A stretch of 64,000 bases of DNA from Nordella sp. HKS 07 (GCF_011046735.1 NZ_CP049258.1:124001-188000), one strand, 5' to 3'; positions 26,922 through 36,520 are shown, counted from the first letter of the stretch. Notes: a model not told the origin generated them from the letters alone. Program-made: numbers and translations.

Positions 26922-27704
26922 CTAGTGTTTGCTGAAGGCGAGCATAGGACAGCACTCGGCCAGATCATAGCGGCCACTGGGCTCGAAGCGGACATTGGAC
27001 ATGCCCCCCGGCAGGGCGTTCAGGAATTCCTGGCGGCTGGGAAAGACATAGAGGGTCGGCGAGCCCCGATAGATATCGATCATGTCGATGATCTCGCGCG
27101 GCCAACCGGTATCGCGGGCAAGCCGGTCGCGATCGGGAAAGAGTTCGTTGAAGCGCTCGCGAATGAGCACGACGGGCAGCGCCGCCCCGCAGGTCTCGGC
27201 CAGATGCATGGCCAGTTGCCATTTGAACGCATGGAAATTGAGGCTGGCGCGACGGCTGCCCAGGTCGAGAAGCTGATCCTGCGTGAACGGCTGCATGGGC
27301 CGTTCATAGAGCCGGCAGGCGAAACGTCCGCCGGGCGCCAGGAGATCGACGACGCGTTCGAAGAGCAGCCGCACTTCGCGCAAGGAGCTGACAGCGTTCA
27401 GGCTGCCGTCGCCGACGGCGGCGGCGAAATGGTTTTTGGGCTCATTCAGATCCAGCCAGTCGGCAGGCAAGACCTTGCGCGTCTCCGTATCGCCCGGCCA
27501 GGTGCGGTCGATCATCGCCTTGTTCTTGTCGACGCCGAGCACATTTTCGAAGGCCTGCGCTAGTTCCGGCGTGACGCCCAGCAGCAGGACGGGCCCGGTG
27601 ACCGGGCCGATGAGCTCTTTGACCTTGGCGACGATTTGCGCGTCGGGCCGCAAAGGCGGCACGAGCTTGGACCAGCTTGCAGGGTACCTCTGCCAGTGCG
27701 TCAT
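26922..27704 (-). CDS. SAM-dependent methyltransferase-like protein
   Basis: A 260-residue protein with a Rossmann-like methyltransferase arrangement. The SAM-loop region GPVLLLGVTPELAQ occurs near residue 36-49, an acidic VLGVDKNKAMI follows, and FERVVDLLAPGGRFACRLYE near 125-145 is typical of class I enzymes. The glycine-rich motif is degenerate, so catalytic activity is not certain. The ATG at 27704 (MTHWQRYP) is better than a TTG at 27722. It precedes the PaaK-like gene by 69 bases, and the pair may work together, for example in modifying a lipid or polysaccharide, but the substrate is unknown. Confidence 0.68.
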   Translation of the reverse strand: MTHWQRYPASWSKLVPPLRPDAQIVAKVKELIGPVTGPVLLLGVTPELAQAFENVLGVDKNKAMIDRTWPGDTETRKVLPADWLDLNEPKNHFAAAVGDGSLNAVSSLREVRLLFERVVDLLAPGGRFACRLYERPMQPFTQDQLLDLGSRRASLNFHAFKWQLAMHLAETCGAALPVVLIRERFNELFPDRDRLARDTGWPREIIDMIDIYRGSPTLYVFPSRQEFLNALPGGMSNVRFEPSGRYDLAECCPMLAFSKH

Positions 27705-27840
27705 ATTAACTGCCGTCAACAAAAGCGGGGCCCCCCTTTTCTCCGTAGCCGAACGCCCCAGCGATGACCAGCGTCCTCATGGACGTCATCTGTCGCGATC
27801 GGGCCACAGGGGAAATGCGGAAAAAGTGAGGTTCCCAGGC

Positions 27841-28320
27841 CTATCCCAGGAGCTTCGCCAACGCCTTGGCGATCTTGGGGCCTGTCGGCTTGGTCTGGCT
27901 CGAAAACCAGTCGACGAAGGCGCCGTCACGACCGATCAGATATTTGTGGAAGTTCCATTTGGGCCGGCCGAGCAGGCCCACTTCCTCATTCGCCCATTTG
28001 TAGAAAGGATGCGTGGCCTTGCCTTTCACATCGCTCTTCGCGGTCAGGGGGAAGGTGACGCCGTAATTCTTACGGCAGAAGGCACCGATCTCGGCTTCGG
28101 AGCCCGGCTCCTGCCCGCCGAACTGGTTGCAGGGCACACCGAGCACCACCAGGCCCTTGTCCTTGTTGGCCTGCCAGAGCTTTTCGAGTTCATCATATTG
28201 TGGCGTGTATCCGCATTCCGACGCCGTGTTGACGACGAGGATCGCCTTGCCGGCGAAATCCTTGAGCGGCAGCGTCTCGCCGGAGAGCCGCGTGAAGGTG
28301 AAATCATGGGCGTTAGCCAT
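27841..28320 (-). CDS. Glutathione peroxidase (cysteine type)
   Basis: A 159-residue thioredoxin-fold peroxidase. The peroxidatic residue is C36 in NTASECGYTPQY, with Q70 (FGGQEPG), W122 and N123 (KWNFHKYL) completing the catalytic tetrad. It uses cysteine, not selenocysteine. Bacterial enzymes of this type reduce hydrogen or lipid peroxides with thioredoxin or glutathione. Its start overlaps the end of the benE-like gene by 8 bases, making it the last gene of the Lrp-BenE-Gpx run. Together with trxB nearby it suggests a local redox theme. Confidence 0.94.
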   Translation of the reverse strand: MANAHDFTFTRLSGETLPLKDFAGKAILVVNTASECGYTPQYDELEKLWQANKDKGLVVLGVPCNQFGGQEPGSEAEIGAFCRKNYGVTFPLTAKSDVKGKATHPFYKWANEEVGLLGRPKWNFHKYLIGRDGAFVDWFSSQTKPTGPKIAKALAKLLG

Positions 28321-29521
28321 TGGACGTCCTCATCGATTGCAGATAGCGCGCGCCATAAAGGACCAGGCCTGCCACCAGTCCCCAGAAGGGTGCGCCGACG
28401 CCATAAATCGTGATGCCGGAAGCCGAGACGAGGAAGGTGGCGAGCGCCGCCTCTATCTCGTTCTTCTCCTTGAACATCGCCGTGGCGCTGCCCAACAGCG
28501 GCGCGAAGAGAGCGAGCCCTGCGATCGCGATTATGAGCGGCTTGGGCAGGCTTCCCAATATGTCGACGAAGCTCGCCGCGGCGAAGCCGACCAGGAGATA
28601 GAGGATGGCATAGGGCCAGGCGACCAGCCAGCGCTTGGCCGGATCGGGATGGGCCTCGGGCCCCGTCACGATCGAGGCAGTGATCGCCGCGAGATTGACC
28701 TGATGCGCGCCGAAAGGTGCAAAGGCGATCGAGCCGAGCCCGGTCACCCACAAAGAGCCGGTGACCGGCGGCTGATAGCCGGACGCCTTCAGCACGGCGA
28801 AGCCGGGCAGATTCTGCGATGCCATGGTCACGAGATAGAGCGGCAGGCCGAGCCCCACGATCACCGGCCAGTTGATGGCCGGGGTGGTCCATACCGGCTG
28901 GGTGATGCTCAGGGAGCAGCAATCCTGGCCGAATGTGCCTGAGAATGCCGCCAGAACGATCCCGACCGCGACAACGACCGGAACGGCGAAAAGCGGCTGC
29001 CAGACGCGCAGGGCGAAAAAGATGACGACCAGCGGCAGCACCAGATAGGGAAGCTCGATCGCCGCCCCCGGCACGCCCATCGTGTAGCGCAGCAAAACGC
29101 CCGCCAGCATGCCGGCGGCGATGGAGGCCGGAATCCTCTCGATGAGCCGCGCCACCGGCTTGAACAGTGCGGTGACGCACATGAGGACACCGGCGGCGAT
29201 GAAGGCGGCGATGGCGCTGCGATAGTCGATGCCGGCGCCGGCGCTTGTGGCGATGAGCGCCGCGCCTGGCGTCGACCAGGCGGTGATAATCGGGATCTTG
29301 TAGCGCCGGCTCAGGATCAGGGTCGTGACCGCCTGGCCGATACAAAGAGCTGCCGCCCAGGACGCCTTCTCGGCCGCACTGGCACCGACCGCGTCGGCGG
29401 CCTCCATGATGAGGAGGATGGTCGACGTGAAGCCGACCACCACGGCGGTAAGCGCCGAAGAGGTCAGGCTGAACCAGCCCTTGGCGGAGGTCCCGCGCAT
29501 CGGTTCGGTGATGTCGCTCAT
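28313..29521 (-). CDS. BenE-family benzoate/proton symporter-like transporter
   Basis: A 402-residue inner-membrane protein with about twelve hydrophobic segments and BenE-family motifs. Examples are TAWSTPGAALIATSAGAGIDY near residues 80-100, FAPFGAHQVNLAAITASIVTGPEAHPDP near 270-298, and the C-terminal ASGITIYGVGAPFWGLVAG. BenE proteins import benzoate-like acids, but no benzoate catabolic genes are visible, so the substrate may differ. The ATG at 29521 overlaps the Lrp stop by ATGA, making the transporter a likely target or partner of that regulator. The in-frame extension to 29692 is spurious. Confidence 0.9.
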   Translation of the reverse strand: MSDITEPMRGTSAKGWFSLTSSALTAVVVGFTSTILLIMEAADAVGASAAEKASWAAALCIGQAVTTLILSRRYKIPIITAWSTPGAALIATSAGAGIDYRSAIAAFIAAGVLMCVTALFKPVARLIERIPASIAAGMLAGVLLRYTMGVPGAAIELPYLVLPLVVIFFALRVWQPLFAVPVVVAVGIVLAAFSGTFGQDCCSLSITQPVWTTPAINWPVIVGLGLPLYLVTMASQNLPGFAVLKASGYQPPVTGSLWVTGLGSIAFAPFGAHQVNLAAITASIVTGPEAHPDPAKRWLVAWPYAILYLLVGFAAASFVDILGSLPKPLIIAIAGLALFAPLLGSATAMFKEKNEIEAALATFLVSASGITIYGVGAPFWGLVAGLVLYGARYLQSMRTSNG

Positions 29522-29991
29522 GCAATGGGAATTCCGGGTTCGTATTTCTCGCGCCGGAGTATGAGCGTTGTCTTCACGCTGTCGACATTGGCGGCGGCGG
29601 TCAGGTCCTTGATGATGAAATCCTGCATCGCGTGGAGATTTGCCCCCACGCATTTGAGCATGAAATCGGCCTCGCCCGAGACCGCATAGCATTCGCGTAC
29701 CAGGGGCCAGGTCCTCACCCGTTCGACGAAGCCCGCAAGCTCGGCCTCGGCCTGGCTTTTGAGCCCGACCATGGCAAAGACCATGATCTCGAAGCCGAGC
29801 TTTTCGGCATCGAGCACGGCCCGGTAGCCGGAAATGTAGCCAGCCTCCTCCAGCGCCCTCACCCGACGCAGGCAGGGCGGCGGGGAAAGTCCCACCTTTT
29901 CAGCCAGTTCTACATTGGTGATACGGCCATTGTCCTGGAGGGTCTTGAGTATCCTCCAATCTATGGCGTCAAGCTGCCCCGTGACCGTCAT
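29518..29991 (-). CDS. Lrp/AsnC family transcriptional regulator
   Basis: A 157-residue regulator with the Lrp helix-turn-helix at residues 8-60 (DAIDWRILKTLQDNGRITNVELAEKV) and a C-terminal RAM/AsnC ligand domain (about 70-150, with VSGEADFMLKCV). These proteins form octamers and respond to amino acids or other small effectors. It is divergent from trxB across 284 bases and starts the overlapping Lrp-BenE-Gpx operon. In related genomes an Lrp gene commonly stands beside trxB. Effector and targets are not predictable from sequence. Confidence 0.93.
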   Translation of the reverse strand: MTVTGQLDAIDWRILKTLQDNGRITNVELAEKVGLSPPPCLRRVRALEEAGYISGYRAVLDAEKLGFEIMVFAMVGLKSQAEAELAGFVERVRTWPLVRECYAVSGEADFMLKCVGANLHAMQDFIIKDLTAAANVDSVKTTLILRREKYEPGIPIA

Positions 29992-30203
29992 GCGCCGGAC
30001 TATAGCAATAAAATTTCAATAGGCCACAATCCCCTCTCATCGGGGAAGAATATGATCGATTTCCTATACTTCCGAGGCAGGCGATTCGCCTACGCCTCAG
30101 CGTCCGGTCGCCCGCGATTGCGCGGGGGCATTGCACTTGTGCCTAGCTATGCACAACTCATGGTCAAAGGGTTGAGAAAGGCCCCAAATAAGCTATGCTG
30201 TAA

Positions 30204-31238
<1,035 letters not shown>

Positions 31239-31291
31239 CGATAAGAACATCCAATACACCGCGCACGCGTGCGCTGCGGTAATGAAGAAGC

Positions 31292-32185
31292 ATGGCAATG
31301 GATTGGGACAAGCTCAGAATATTTCACGCGGTCGCGGAAGCCGGCTCGTTCACGCATGCCGGCCACGATCTCGGGCTTTCGCAATCGGCGGTGAGCAGGC
31401 AGATCAGCTCGCTCGAGCAGGATCTGAACGTGGCGCTATTCCACCGCCATGCCAGGGGCCTCATCCTCACCGAACAGGGCGAGGTGCTCTTCCGCACCGC
31501 GCATGACGTCTTCGCCAAGCTCGCCGCGGCGCAGACGCGTCTCATGGATTCGAAGGATAAGCCGACCGGCGAATTGCGCATCACCACCACGGTGGGCTTG
31601 GGCTCGGTGTGGCTCACCCCGCATCTGACCGAATTCACCGACCTCTATCCGCAGATCCAGGTCACCTTGATGCTGGACGACCGCGAGCTCGATCTCGCGA
31701 TGCGCGAGGCGGATGTGGCGATCAGGCTGCGCCGCCCGGTGCAGCCCGACCTCATCCAGCGCAAGCTCTTCACGGTGCATCACCACATCTATGCGGCGCC
31801 GGAATATATAAAGAAGTTCGGCATGCCGAAGTCGGTCGAGGATCTCGACAATCACCGGATCGTCACCTTCGGCCAGGCGCCGACCTATCTCACCTCGATC
31901 AACTGGCTCGAGACCGCCGGCCGCTCGGATGGCGACGTCAGGCGGCCTTTCCTGCGCGTGAACAATGCCTATGGCTTGCGGCGCGTGGTCGAGGCCGGCG
32001 TCGGTATCGCCTCGCTCGCCGACTATATCGTCGGCAACAATTCTAGTCTGGTGCAGGTCAATCTGCCCGTCGAGACGCCGCAATTCGACACCTACTTCGT
32101 TTATCCTGAAGAATTGAAGGACTCGAAGCGCGTCACCGTCTTCCGCGACTTCCTCGTGTCGAAGGCGAAGGAGTGGAGCTTCTAG
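31292..32185 (+). CDS. LysR family transcriptional regulator
   Basis: A 297-residue LysR-type regulator. The N-terminal helix-turn-helix is at about residues 4-64 (LRIFHAVAEAGSFTHAGHDLGLSQSAVSRQI) and the periplasmic-binding-like effector domain at 90-295. It begins 53 bases after trxB on the same strand, a position conserved in Rhizobiales, but its regulon is generally uncharacterised. Seven bases separate it from the following Rsm22-like gene, so the three may be co-transcribed. It differs from the usual divergent LysR arrangement, so its target is probably elsewhere. Confidence 0.93.
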   Translation: MAMDWDKLRIFHAVAEAGSFTHAGHDLGLSQSAVSRQISSLEQDLNVALFHRHARGLILTEQGEVLFRTAHDVFAKLAAAQTRLMDSKDKPTGELRITTTVGLGSVWLTPHLTEFTDLYPQIQVTLMLDDRELDLAMREADVAIRLRRPVQPDLIQRKLFTVHHHIYAAPEYIKKFGMPKSVEDLDNHRIVTFGQAPTYLTSINWLETAGRSDGDVRRPFLRVNNAYGLRRVVEAGVGIASLADYIVGNNSSLVQVNLPVETPQFDTYFVYPEELKDSKRVTVFRDFLVSKAKEWSF

Positions 32186-32191
32186 CTTTCG

Positions 32192-33154
32192 ATGGAGCTT
32201 CCGGTTCTCCTGCGCCAGGCCGTCGACCAAGCGCTTGAGGGTGTGGCGTTGCCTGAGCTGACGCGTGCCGCCGCTGCTCTGTCGGAGCGCTATCGCGGCG
32301 AAACCCGGGATGGGCGATTGCATCTCTCGGACGATCTCGCGGCCAAGGCCTATCTCGCCACCCGCCTCCCCGCCACCTATGCCGCGATCCGCGCGGCGTT
32401 GACCGAGCTTGCGGCAAGACGGCCGGACTTCGCACCGAGGAGCCTGCTCGATGTCGGCGCCGGCCCCGGCACGGCGCTGTGGGCCGCCGCCGATTCCTGG
32501 CCCAGCCTCGCCTCGGCGCGACTCTTCGAAGCCTCTGGCGCTATCCGCAAATGGGGCGAGACGCTCGCCGAAGCGTGCCCGGTCGCCGATATCACCTGGC
32601 AGTCGGGCGACGCGGCCAAGGGCATCCCGGCCCAGGACCGGGCCGATCTCGTTTCCCTCACCTATGTGCTGAGTGAGCTCGCCCCCGAAACTCGGACCAG
32701 GCTCATCGACGATCTCTGGACCTTGACCGGCGATGTCCTGCTTTTGGTCGAGCCCGGCACGCCTAAGGGCTGGGAGCGCATCCTCGCGGCGCGCGACCGG
32801 CTGATCGCGCAAGGCGCCCGTCTCCTCGCCCCCTGCCCGCATCATTTGCCCTGCCCGATCAAAGCTCCGGACTGGTGCCACTTCTCCCGGCGCGTGGCGC
32901 GCTCGCGCCTGCATCGGCTGTCGAAACAGGCGGACGTCCCCTGGGAGGACGAAAAATTCATCTATCTCGCCGCCTCGCGCCAGGCCGGTCTCATCGCCCA
33001 AGCCCGCATTGTTGCGCCACCGCGGGCAGGCAAAGGCCGCATCGACCTCAAACTCTGCGAGCAAGACGGCGTGTTGCAGGAGCGCACGATCAGCAAACGC
33101 GACGGCGCCTTATTCAAGTCAGCCCGCCGCCGCGATTGGGGCGAGATTCTATAG
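32192..33154 (+). CDS. Rsm22-like ribosomal small-subunit methyltransferase family protein
   Basis: A 320-residue protein of the Rsm22 family. The SAM-binding motif LLDVGAGPGTALWAA is near residues 88-102. The family's cysteine cluster and tail follow: CPHHLPCP, then DWCHFSRRVARSRLHR and PWEDEKFIYLAASR. The conserved cysteines may bind an iron-sulfur cluster, as proposed for the mitochondrial homologue METTL17. The mitochondrial proteins act in small ribosomal subunit assembly; the bacterial role is not established. It follows the LysR gene by 6 bases and probably shares its transcript. Confidence 0.88.
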   Translation: MELPVLLRQAVDQALEGVALPELTRAAAALSERYRGETRDGRLHLSDDLAAKAYLATRLPATYAAIRAALTELAARRPDFAPRSLLDVGAGPGTALWAAADSWPSLASARLFEASGAIRKWGETLAEACPVADITWQSGDAAKGIPAQDRADLVSLTYVLSELAPETRTRLIDDLWTLTGDVLLLVEPGTPKGWERILAARDRLIAQGARLLAPCPHHLPCPIKAPDWCHFSRRVARSRLHRLSKQADVPWEDEKFIYLAASRQAGLIAQARIVAPPRAGKGRIDLKLCEQDGVLQERTISKRDGALFKSARRRDWGEIL

Positions 33155-33286
33155 AGATCCACCCTGAACAAGAGTTCAAGGAAGAATAATGCCTATATGC
33201 ATTGTTTTTGCTGGCAATGTCCGGCATCGGCCTGACAGAAGCGAAAGAACACTACGTTCCGACGAGCATTAGACGGCAATCAATAC

Positions 33287-33754
33287 ATGAACGACATCAT
33301 CGGCGATTGGTATTCCCGGCGTCTGAAGGAAATGAGCGAACCTTCGCTGTCAGTGGCCGACGTCAAGGCGGAGACCTACCGGTTTGTCTGGCTGAGCGAA
33401 TTGGATCGGTGGATGTCATTGCGGCTCACAATTGCCCCGGATCGCACAGCGGAACTGGTCACCAAGAAATCAAGCAGATACCGCCGCTCCGAGTTTGGTC
33501 CACTGGCGATAAACAAGAGAACGCAAATCAGTCAAAGGGAAACAGAGATACTGCTTGAGCTCCTCGAGCAAACCAACTTCTGGGATCTCGCATCCTATGC
33601 CCTCCCGTCTGGATTTGATGGCGACCAATGGATCGTCGAAGGTGTGAGGGATGGCAAGTATCACGTCGTGGAACGCTGGTCCGGCAGGGAACTCAGAGAC
33701 TGGGTGCTGCTTTTGATGGAGAAGAGCGGCGCAGACCTGCAACCAATTGACTGA
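33287..33754 (+). CDS. Hypothetical protein, probably missing an out-of-frame signal peptide
   Basis: A 155-residue soluble protein with motifs WYSRRLKEMSEPSL, ILLELLEQTNFWDL and DGDQWIVEGVRDGKYHVVERW. I recall this pattern from uncharacterised exported proteins. Upstream, an ATG at 33189 has a strong aaggaag ribosome binding site. From 33202 another frame encodes a fine signal peptide (LFLLAMSGIGLTEAKE) leading to HYVPTS. One base later the present frame reads LDGNQYMNDIIGDWYS. The simplest reading is a signal-peptide gene disrupted by one or two single-base indels. GC content is lower than in the neighbours. Confidence 0.6.
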   Translation: MNDIIGDWYSRRLKEMSEPSLSVADVKAETYRFVWLSELDRWMSLRLTIAPDRTAELVTKKSSRYRRSEFGPLAINKRTQISQRETEILLELLEQTNFWDLASYALPSGFDGDQWIVEGVRDGKYHVVERWSGRELRDWVLLLMEKSGADLQPID

Positions 33755-33770
33755 TATGAAGGCCAGCCGC

Positions 33771-34370
33771 TCACCCATGCCAGAAGGCTGGCACGAGCGA
33801 CAGGACCAGCAGCACCGCCATCGTCACGTTGAAGATGCGCAGCCGCCTCTTATCCTCGAGCCAGCGCCGAAGCCCCGTCCCGAACAGGATCCAGGTCGAG
33901 CAGCCGGGCACGCTCACCGCCATGAAAGTCAGCGTGAGAAGTGCCACCGAGAAAAGATGGGATTCGGGAATGGAATAGGTGGTGATTGCCGTGACCGCCA
34001 TCACCCAGGCTTTGGGATTGACCCATTGGAAGGCGGCTGCTTGCAGGAAGCTCATCGGCCGGCCGGACGAGCGGCCTTCTCCAATCGATGTCGCGGTTGC
34101 GATCTTCCAGGCCAGAAACAGCATATAAGCGGCCCCGGCATAGCCAAGCAGCGTGTAGATCGACGGGTAGAGTTGGAAGAGCTCGCCCAGTCCCAGGCCA
34201 ACGAGAATTGTCATCAGGCCCATTCCCAGCGTAATTCCAACCATGTGCGGCACGGTTGCACGGAAGCCGAAATTCACGCCCGAGGCGAGCAGCATCATCG
34301 TGTTGGGGCCCGGGGTGAACGTCATCACAATGGTGAAGATCAGCAGGGCCCAAAATAGGTCAAATCCCAT
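33771..34370 (-). CDS. LysE family translocator
   Basis: A 199-residue inner-membrane exporter of the LysE/RhtB type with five or six hydrophobic segments. The signature TPGPNTMMLLASGVNFGFRATVPHM is at about residues 20-44, and FQWVNPKAWVMAVTA near 115 is the second family motif. Such proteins export amino acids or homoserine-lactone-like compounds; the substrate is not predictable. It converges with the preceding hypothetical gene, leaving 16 bases. Downstream of its start lies a 470-base AT-richer gap that appears to hold a small RNA. Confidence 0.93.
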   Translation of the reverse strand: MGFDLFWALLIFTIVMTFTPGPNTMMLLASGVNFGFRATVPHMVGITLGMGLMTILVGLGLGELFQLYPSIYTLLGYAGAAYMLFLAWKIATATSIGEGRSSGRPMSFLQAAAFQWVNPKAWVMAVTAITTYSIPESHLFSVALLTLTFMAVSVPGCSTWILFGTGLRRWLEDKRRLRIFNVTMAVLLVLSLVPAFWHG

Positions 34371-34840
34371 GACCTAGTTGTGATCTCATTTCGCTTATAT
34401 GTCGAGCCAAGGCCTGCCATGCGTTTCTGTGCCGTGCGCAAGAATTCCGGCCCGTTTCGATATCCCAACTCCTTGGAATCGATCAACTTCGCGAGTTTGT
34501 TGGATGGTTGTCCAAAGTCCTTATAAATCAATGCCATGCGAGTACGGCATGCCACCCATGAGATGTGTCAGCTTGTCTGACATAAGCAAATGAAGCATCT
34601 TCACATCGTCGCATTCATTGGGAATGCGCGAGCAGCGGAAGTTACTCCCTCCCCTTGTATCGCTCCGCTGATGTTTCCGGACCACCCTCACCCGGACCGG
34701 AGACGTCCCTTCACCGGGACAAGCCCATATCCTTGGCCGGACAGCTTTGTCCGGCCTTTTCTTTTGTTGCTCTTTCGACACGAAAGACACCGGATACAGC
34801 GGGAAGTTGCCGCTCCTAGCCTCGGCTCAACCCAGGGCAC
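34371..34840. other. 470-base AT-richer gap without a protein gene
   Basis: Composition is visibly richer in AT than the rest of the window. The only strong signals are a 6-bp hairpin tgtcag-cttgt-ctgaca at 34566-34582 and a plus-strand terminator at 34735-34768, between two minus-strand genes. A small minus-strand frame (34340-34555) overlaps lysE and is not convincing. Confidence 0.55.
34583..34768 (+). ncRNA. Candidate small RNA ending in a strong terminator
   Basis: The terminator stem ggccggaca (34735-34743) pairs with tgtccggcc (34748-34756) around gctt, then ttttcttttgtt. Only a plus-strand transcript can use it, yet both flanking genes (lysE and msrP) are on the minus strand. Upstream are the pairable segments ctccg/cggag and gtccc/gggac and an unpaired pyrimidine run tactccctccccttg, which resembles anti-Shine-Dalgarno loops of rhizobial trans-acting RNAs. 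The 5-prime end is a guess; no promoter is convincing. Confidence 0.4.
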
Positions 34841-35803
34841 TCACATATAGAGCTTCTCGTTTTCGAGCCCGGTATAAAGTGCCGCGACGAACTCGCCGTA
34901 GCCGTTGAACAATTGCGTCGGGACCCGCTCACCGGTTCCCAGCACCTGTTCGGAGGCCTGGCTCCAGCGCGGATGCGGAACATCGGGATTCACATTCGCC
35001 CAGAAGCCATATTCGGAGGCCTGTAATTGCTCCCAGAGGCCGATGGGACGCTCGGTCACGAAACTCACCTTGACGATCGACTTGATCGATTTGAAACCGT
35101 ATTTCCACGGCATGTGGATGCGGATCGGCGCCCCCATCGACTTGGCCACCGGCTTGCCATAGGCCCCTGTAACGACGAAGGTCAGGTCATGCATCGCCTC
35201 GGCCATGGTGAGTCCCTCGACATAGGGCCACGGCATGGAGCCGAAAAGGCCGGGCTGCTGACCAGAGGCCATCTCCGGATCGTTGAAGGTCTCGAAGCGG
35301 ACATATTTGGCATCCGCTTTGGGCTTGGCGATCTCGACGAGCTTGCGCATCGGGAAGCCCGACCAGGGCACGACCATCGACCAGGCCTCGACGCAACGAT
35401 GGCGGTAGATGCGCTCCTCGAGCGTCATCTTCTTCAGCAGATCATCGATGCCGATCGTGAAGGGCTTCTCGACCTCCCCGTCGACCGCGATCTCCCACGG
35501 ACGGATCCGCAGATTCTCCGCCTCCGAGGCAATCGTCTTCGAAGTCCCGAATTCGTAGAAATTATTGTAGTTCGTATTGTATTTCTCGTCCGTGACGGCA
35601 CGCCCGGCGTCTTTGAAAGCGGGATTGCGCGGTGCCGGATAGAGCCCCTGGGACGGGTCGCTGTCGGCGAGCGCGTTATCCGTGAAACCGGCCATGGCGG
35701 CCCCCGCGAGGCCGGCGAGGAGTGCCCGACGGTTCAGGAAGATCGGTTCGGGCGTCACCAGCCGTTCTGGAAGTTCCCACCCGATTTTTCGTTTGATCAG
35801 CAT
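34841..35803 (-). CDS. msrP: Protein-methionine-sulfoxide reductase catalytic subunit MsrP
   Basis: A 320-residue periplasmic molybdoenzyme of the sulfite oxidase fold (formerly YedY). The Tat signal is seen at residues 22-45 (FLNRRALLAGLAGAAMAG) and the molybdenum-ligating cysteine is C137 in YRHRCVEAWSMVVPWSGF. MsrP repairs oxidised methionines in envelope proteins and normally takes electrons from the haem membrane subunit MsrQ. No msrQ gene is adjacent here: the next minus-strand gene downstream is lysE. The ATG at 35803 follows ttgagg; the in-frame extension to 35905 is spurious. Confidence 0.95.
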   Translation of the reverse strand: MLIKRKIGWELPERLVTPEPIFLNRRALLAGLAGAAMAGFTDNALADSDPSQGLYPAPRNPAFKDAGRAVTDEKYNTNYNNFYEFGTSKTIASEAENLRIRPWEIAVDGEVEKPFTIGIDDLLKKMTLEERIYRHRCVEAWSMVVPWSGFPMRKLVEIAKPKADAKYVRFETFNDPEMASGQQPGLFGSMPWPYVEGLTMAEAMHDLTFVVTGAYGKPVAKSMGAPIRIHMPWKYGFKSIKSIVKVSFVTERPIGLWEQLQASEYGFWANVNPDVPHPRWSQASEQVLGTGERVPTQLFNGYGEFVAALYTGLENEKLYM

Positions 35804-36141
35804 AGTGCGTGTCCTCAAGCCTTCGCCATCCGGATCACGGGGGCGGCAAAGCCCGACAGCCGCTATCCGGCATACTAGGCCGCGGCTCCGGTCAGGGCAA
35901 TTCACGCTCCCGCGAGGGGCTTGCCCGCCCGTGGCTGGCCATACCCCTTATACGCTGAGGAGGAGCACCGAGTTACAGGCAAAGGAACGCCTGTTCGGAA
36001 ATTTGATCGGCGTGAGCATAAGCTGATGATTGAAAGCGATCAGTTCCGGTACCGCGAAGCGATCACGGATACTGCCTGACATACGCGTCGGGAAACATAT
36101 CGGTCCGCGGAGCGGACAGCAGCCGAAATTGCGCGGTGATC
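35804..36141. other. 338-base gap, nothing recognised
   Basis: It separates msrP from the zinc-ribbon gene, both on the minus strand. A small hairpin gtccgc-gga-gcggac lies at about 36101-36115 and could end zinc-ribbon gene transcription, though no U-tract follows. The stretch tgaggaggagcacc near 35954 resembles a ribosome binding site, but no frame worth calling follows it. Confidence 0.4.
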
Positions 36142-36336
36142 TCAATCGGCCACGGACGCCTTGGTGGCGGCGTCAAGCCGCTGCAGATTGCGCAGCAGAT
36201 ATGCGCGATCGATCAGGTAGGCTTTGCGGCAGCTGGTGCAGCGGGTGGTGAAGTGCGTCATCGCCCACGGGAAGGTCTTGACCGTGGTTGTTCCGCAATG
36301 TGGACAGTTAATGGAAATGACATCAGAATCTGACAT
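36142..36336 (-). CDS. Small zinc-ribbon protein
   Basis: A 64-residue cytoplasmic protein with two CxxC knuckles, CPHC at residues 11-14 and CTSC near 33-36, forming a classical zinc ribbon. The rest is a short basic helix (KAYLIDRAYLLRNLQRLD). Small proteins of this type may bind nucleic acids or act as adaptors; no specific family name can be given. The ATG at 36336 is preceded by gaggggg on the minus strand. It stands alone between msrP and the cyclase gene. Confidence 0.65.
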   Translation of the reverse strand: MSDSDVISINCPHCGTTTVKTFPWAMTHFTTRCTSCRKAYLIDRAYLLRNLQRLDAATKASVAD

Positions 36337-36520
36337 CGGGATAGCCCCCTCTCCCGTTTGAACGATGTCATCGCTGTTAATTCAACTGTGGATGATCGTC
36401 AATTCCTATCCGGTGTCGCTAGCGAATTCTTGAACGGCTTTTTCATTGAATAGTCGTTCATCTAACACGGAGCCGGGGACGTTCCCGAAATGGGTTCGCG
36501 AGGGAAACCACTTTTTGTCG

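Noticed and set aside
27841-28320. Selenocysteine-type glutathione peroxidase
   Set aside because: The active-site codon is a cysteine codon, and no SECIS-like element is seen.
31436-33064. A 542-codon minus-strand frame opposite the LysR and Rsm22-like genes
   Set aside because: Both plus-strand proteins are clear and the minus frame spans the two of them with antisense composition.
34340-34555. A 71-codon minus-strand frame before lysE (MALIYKDFGQPSNKLAKL)
   Set aside because: It looks mildly protein-like but overlaps the lysE start, has no clear ribosome binding site and no recognised family.
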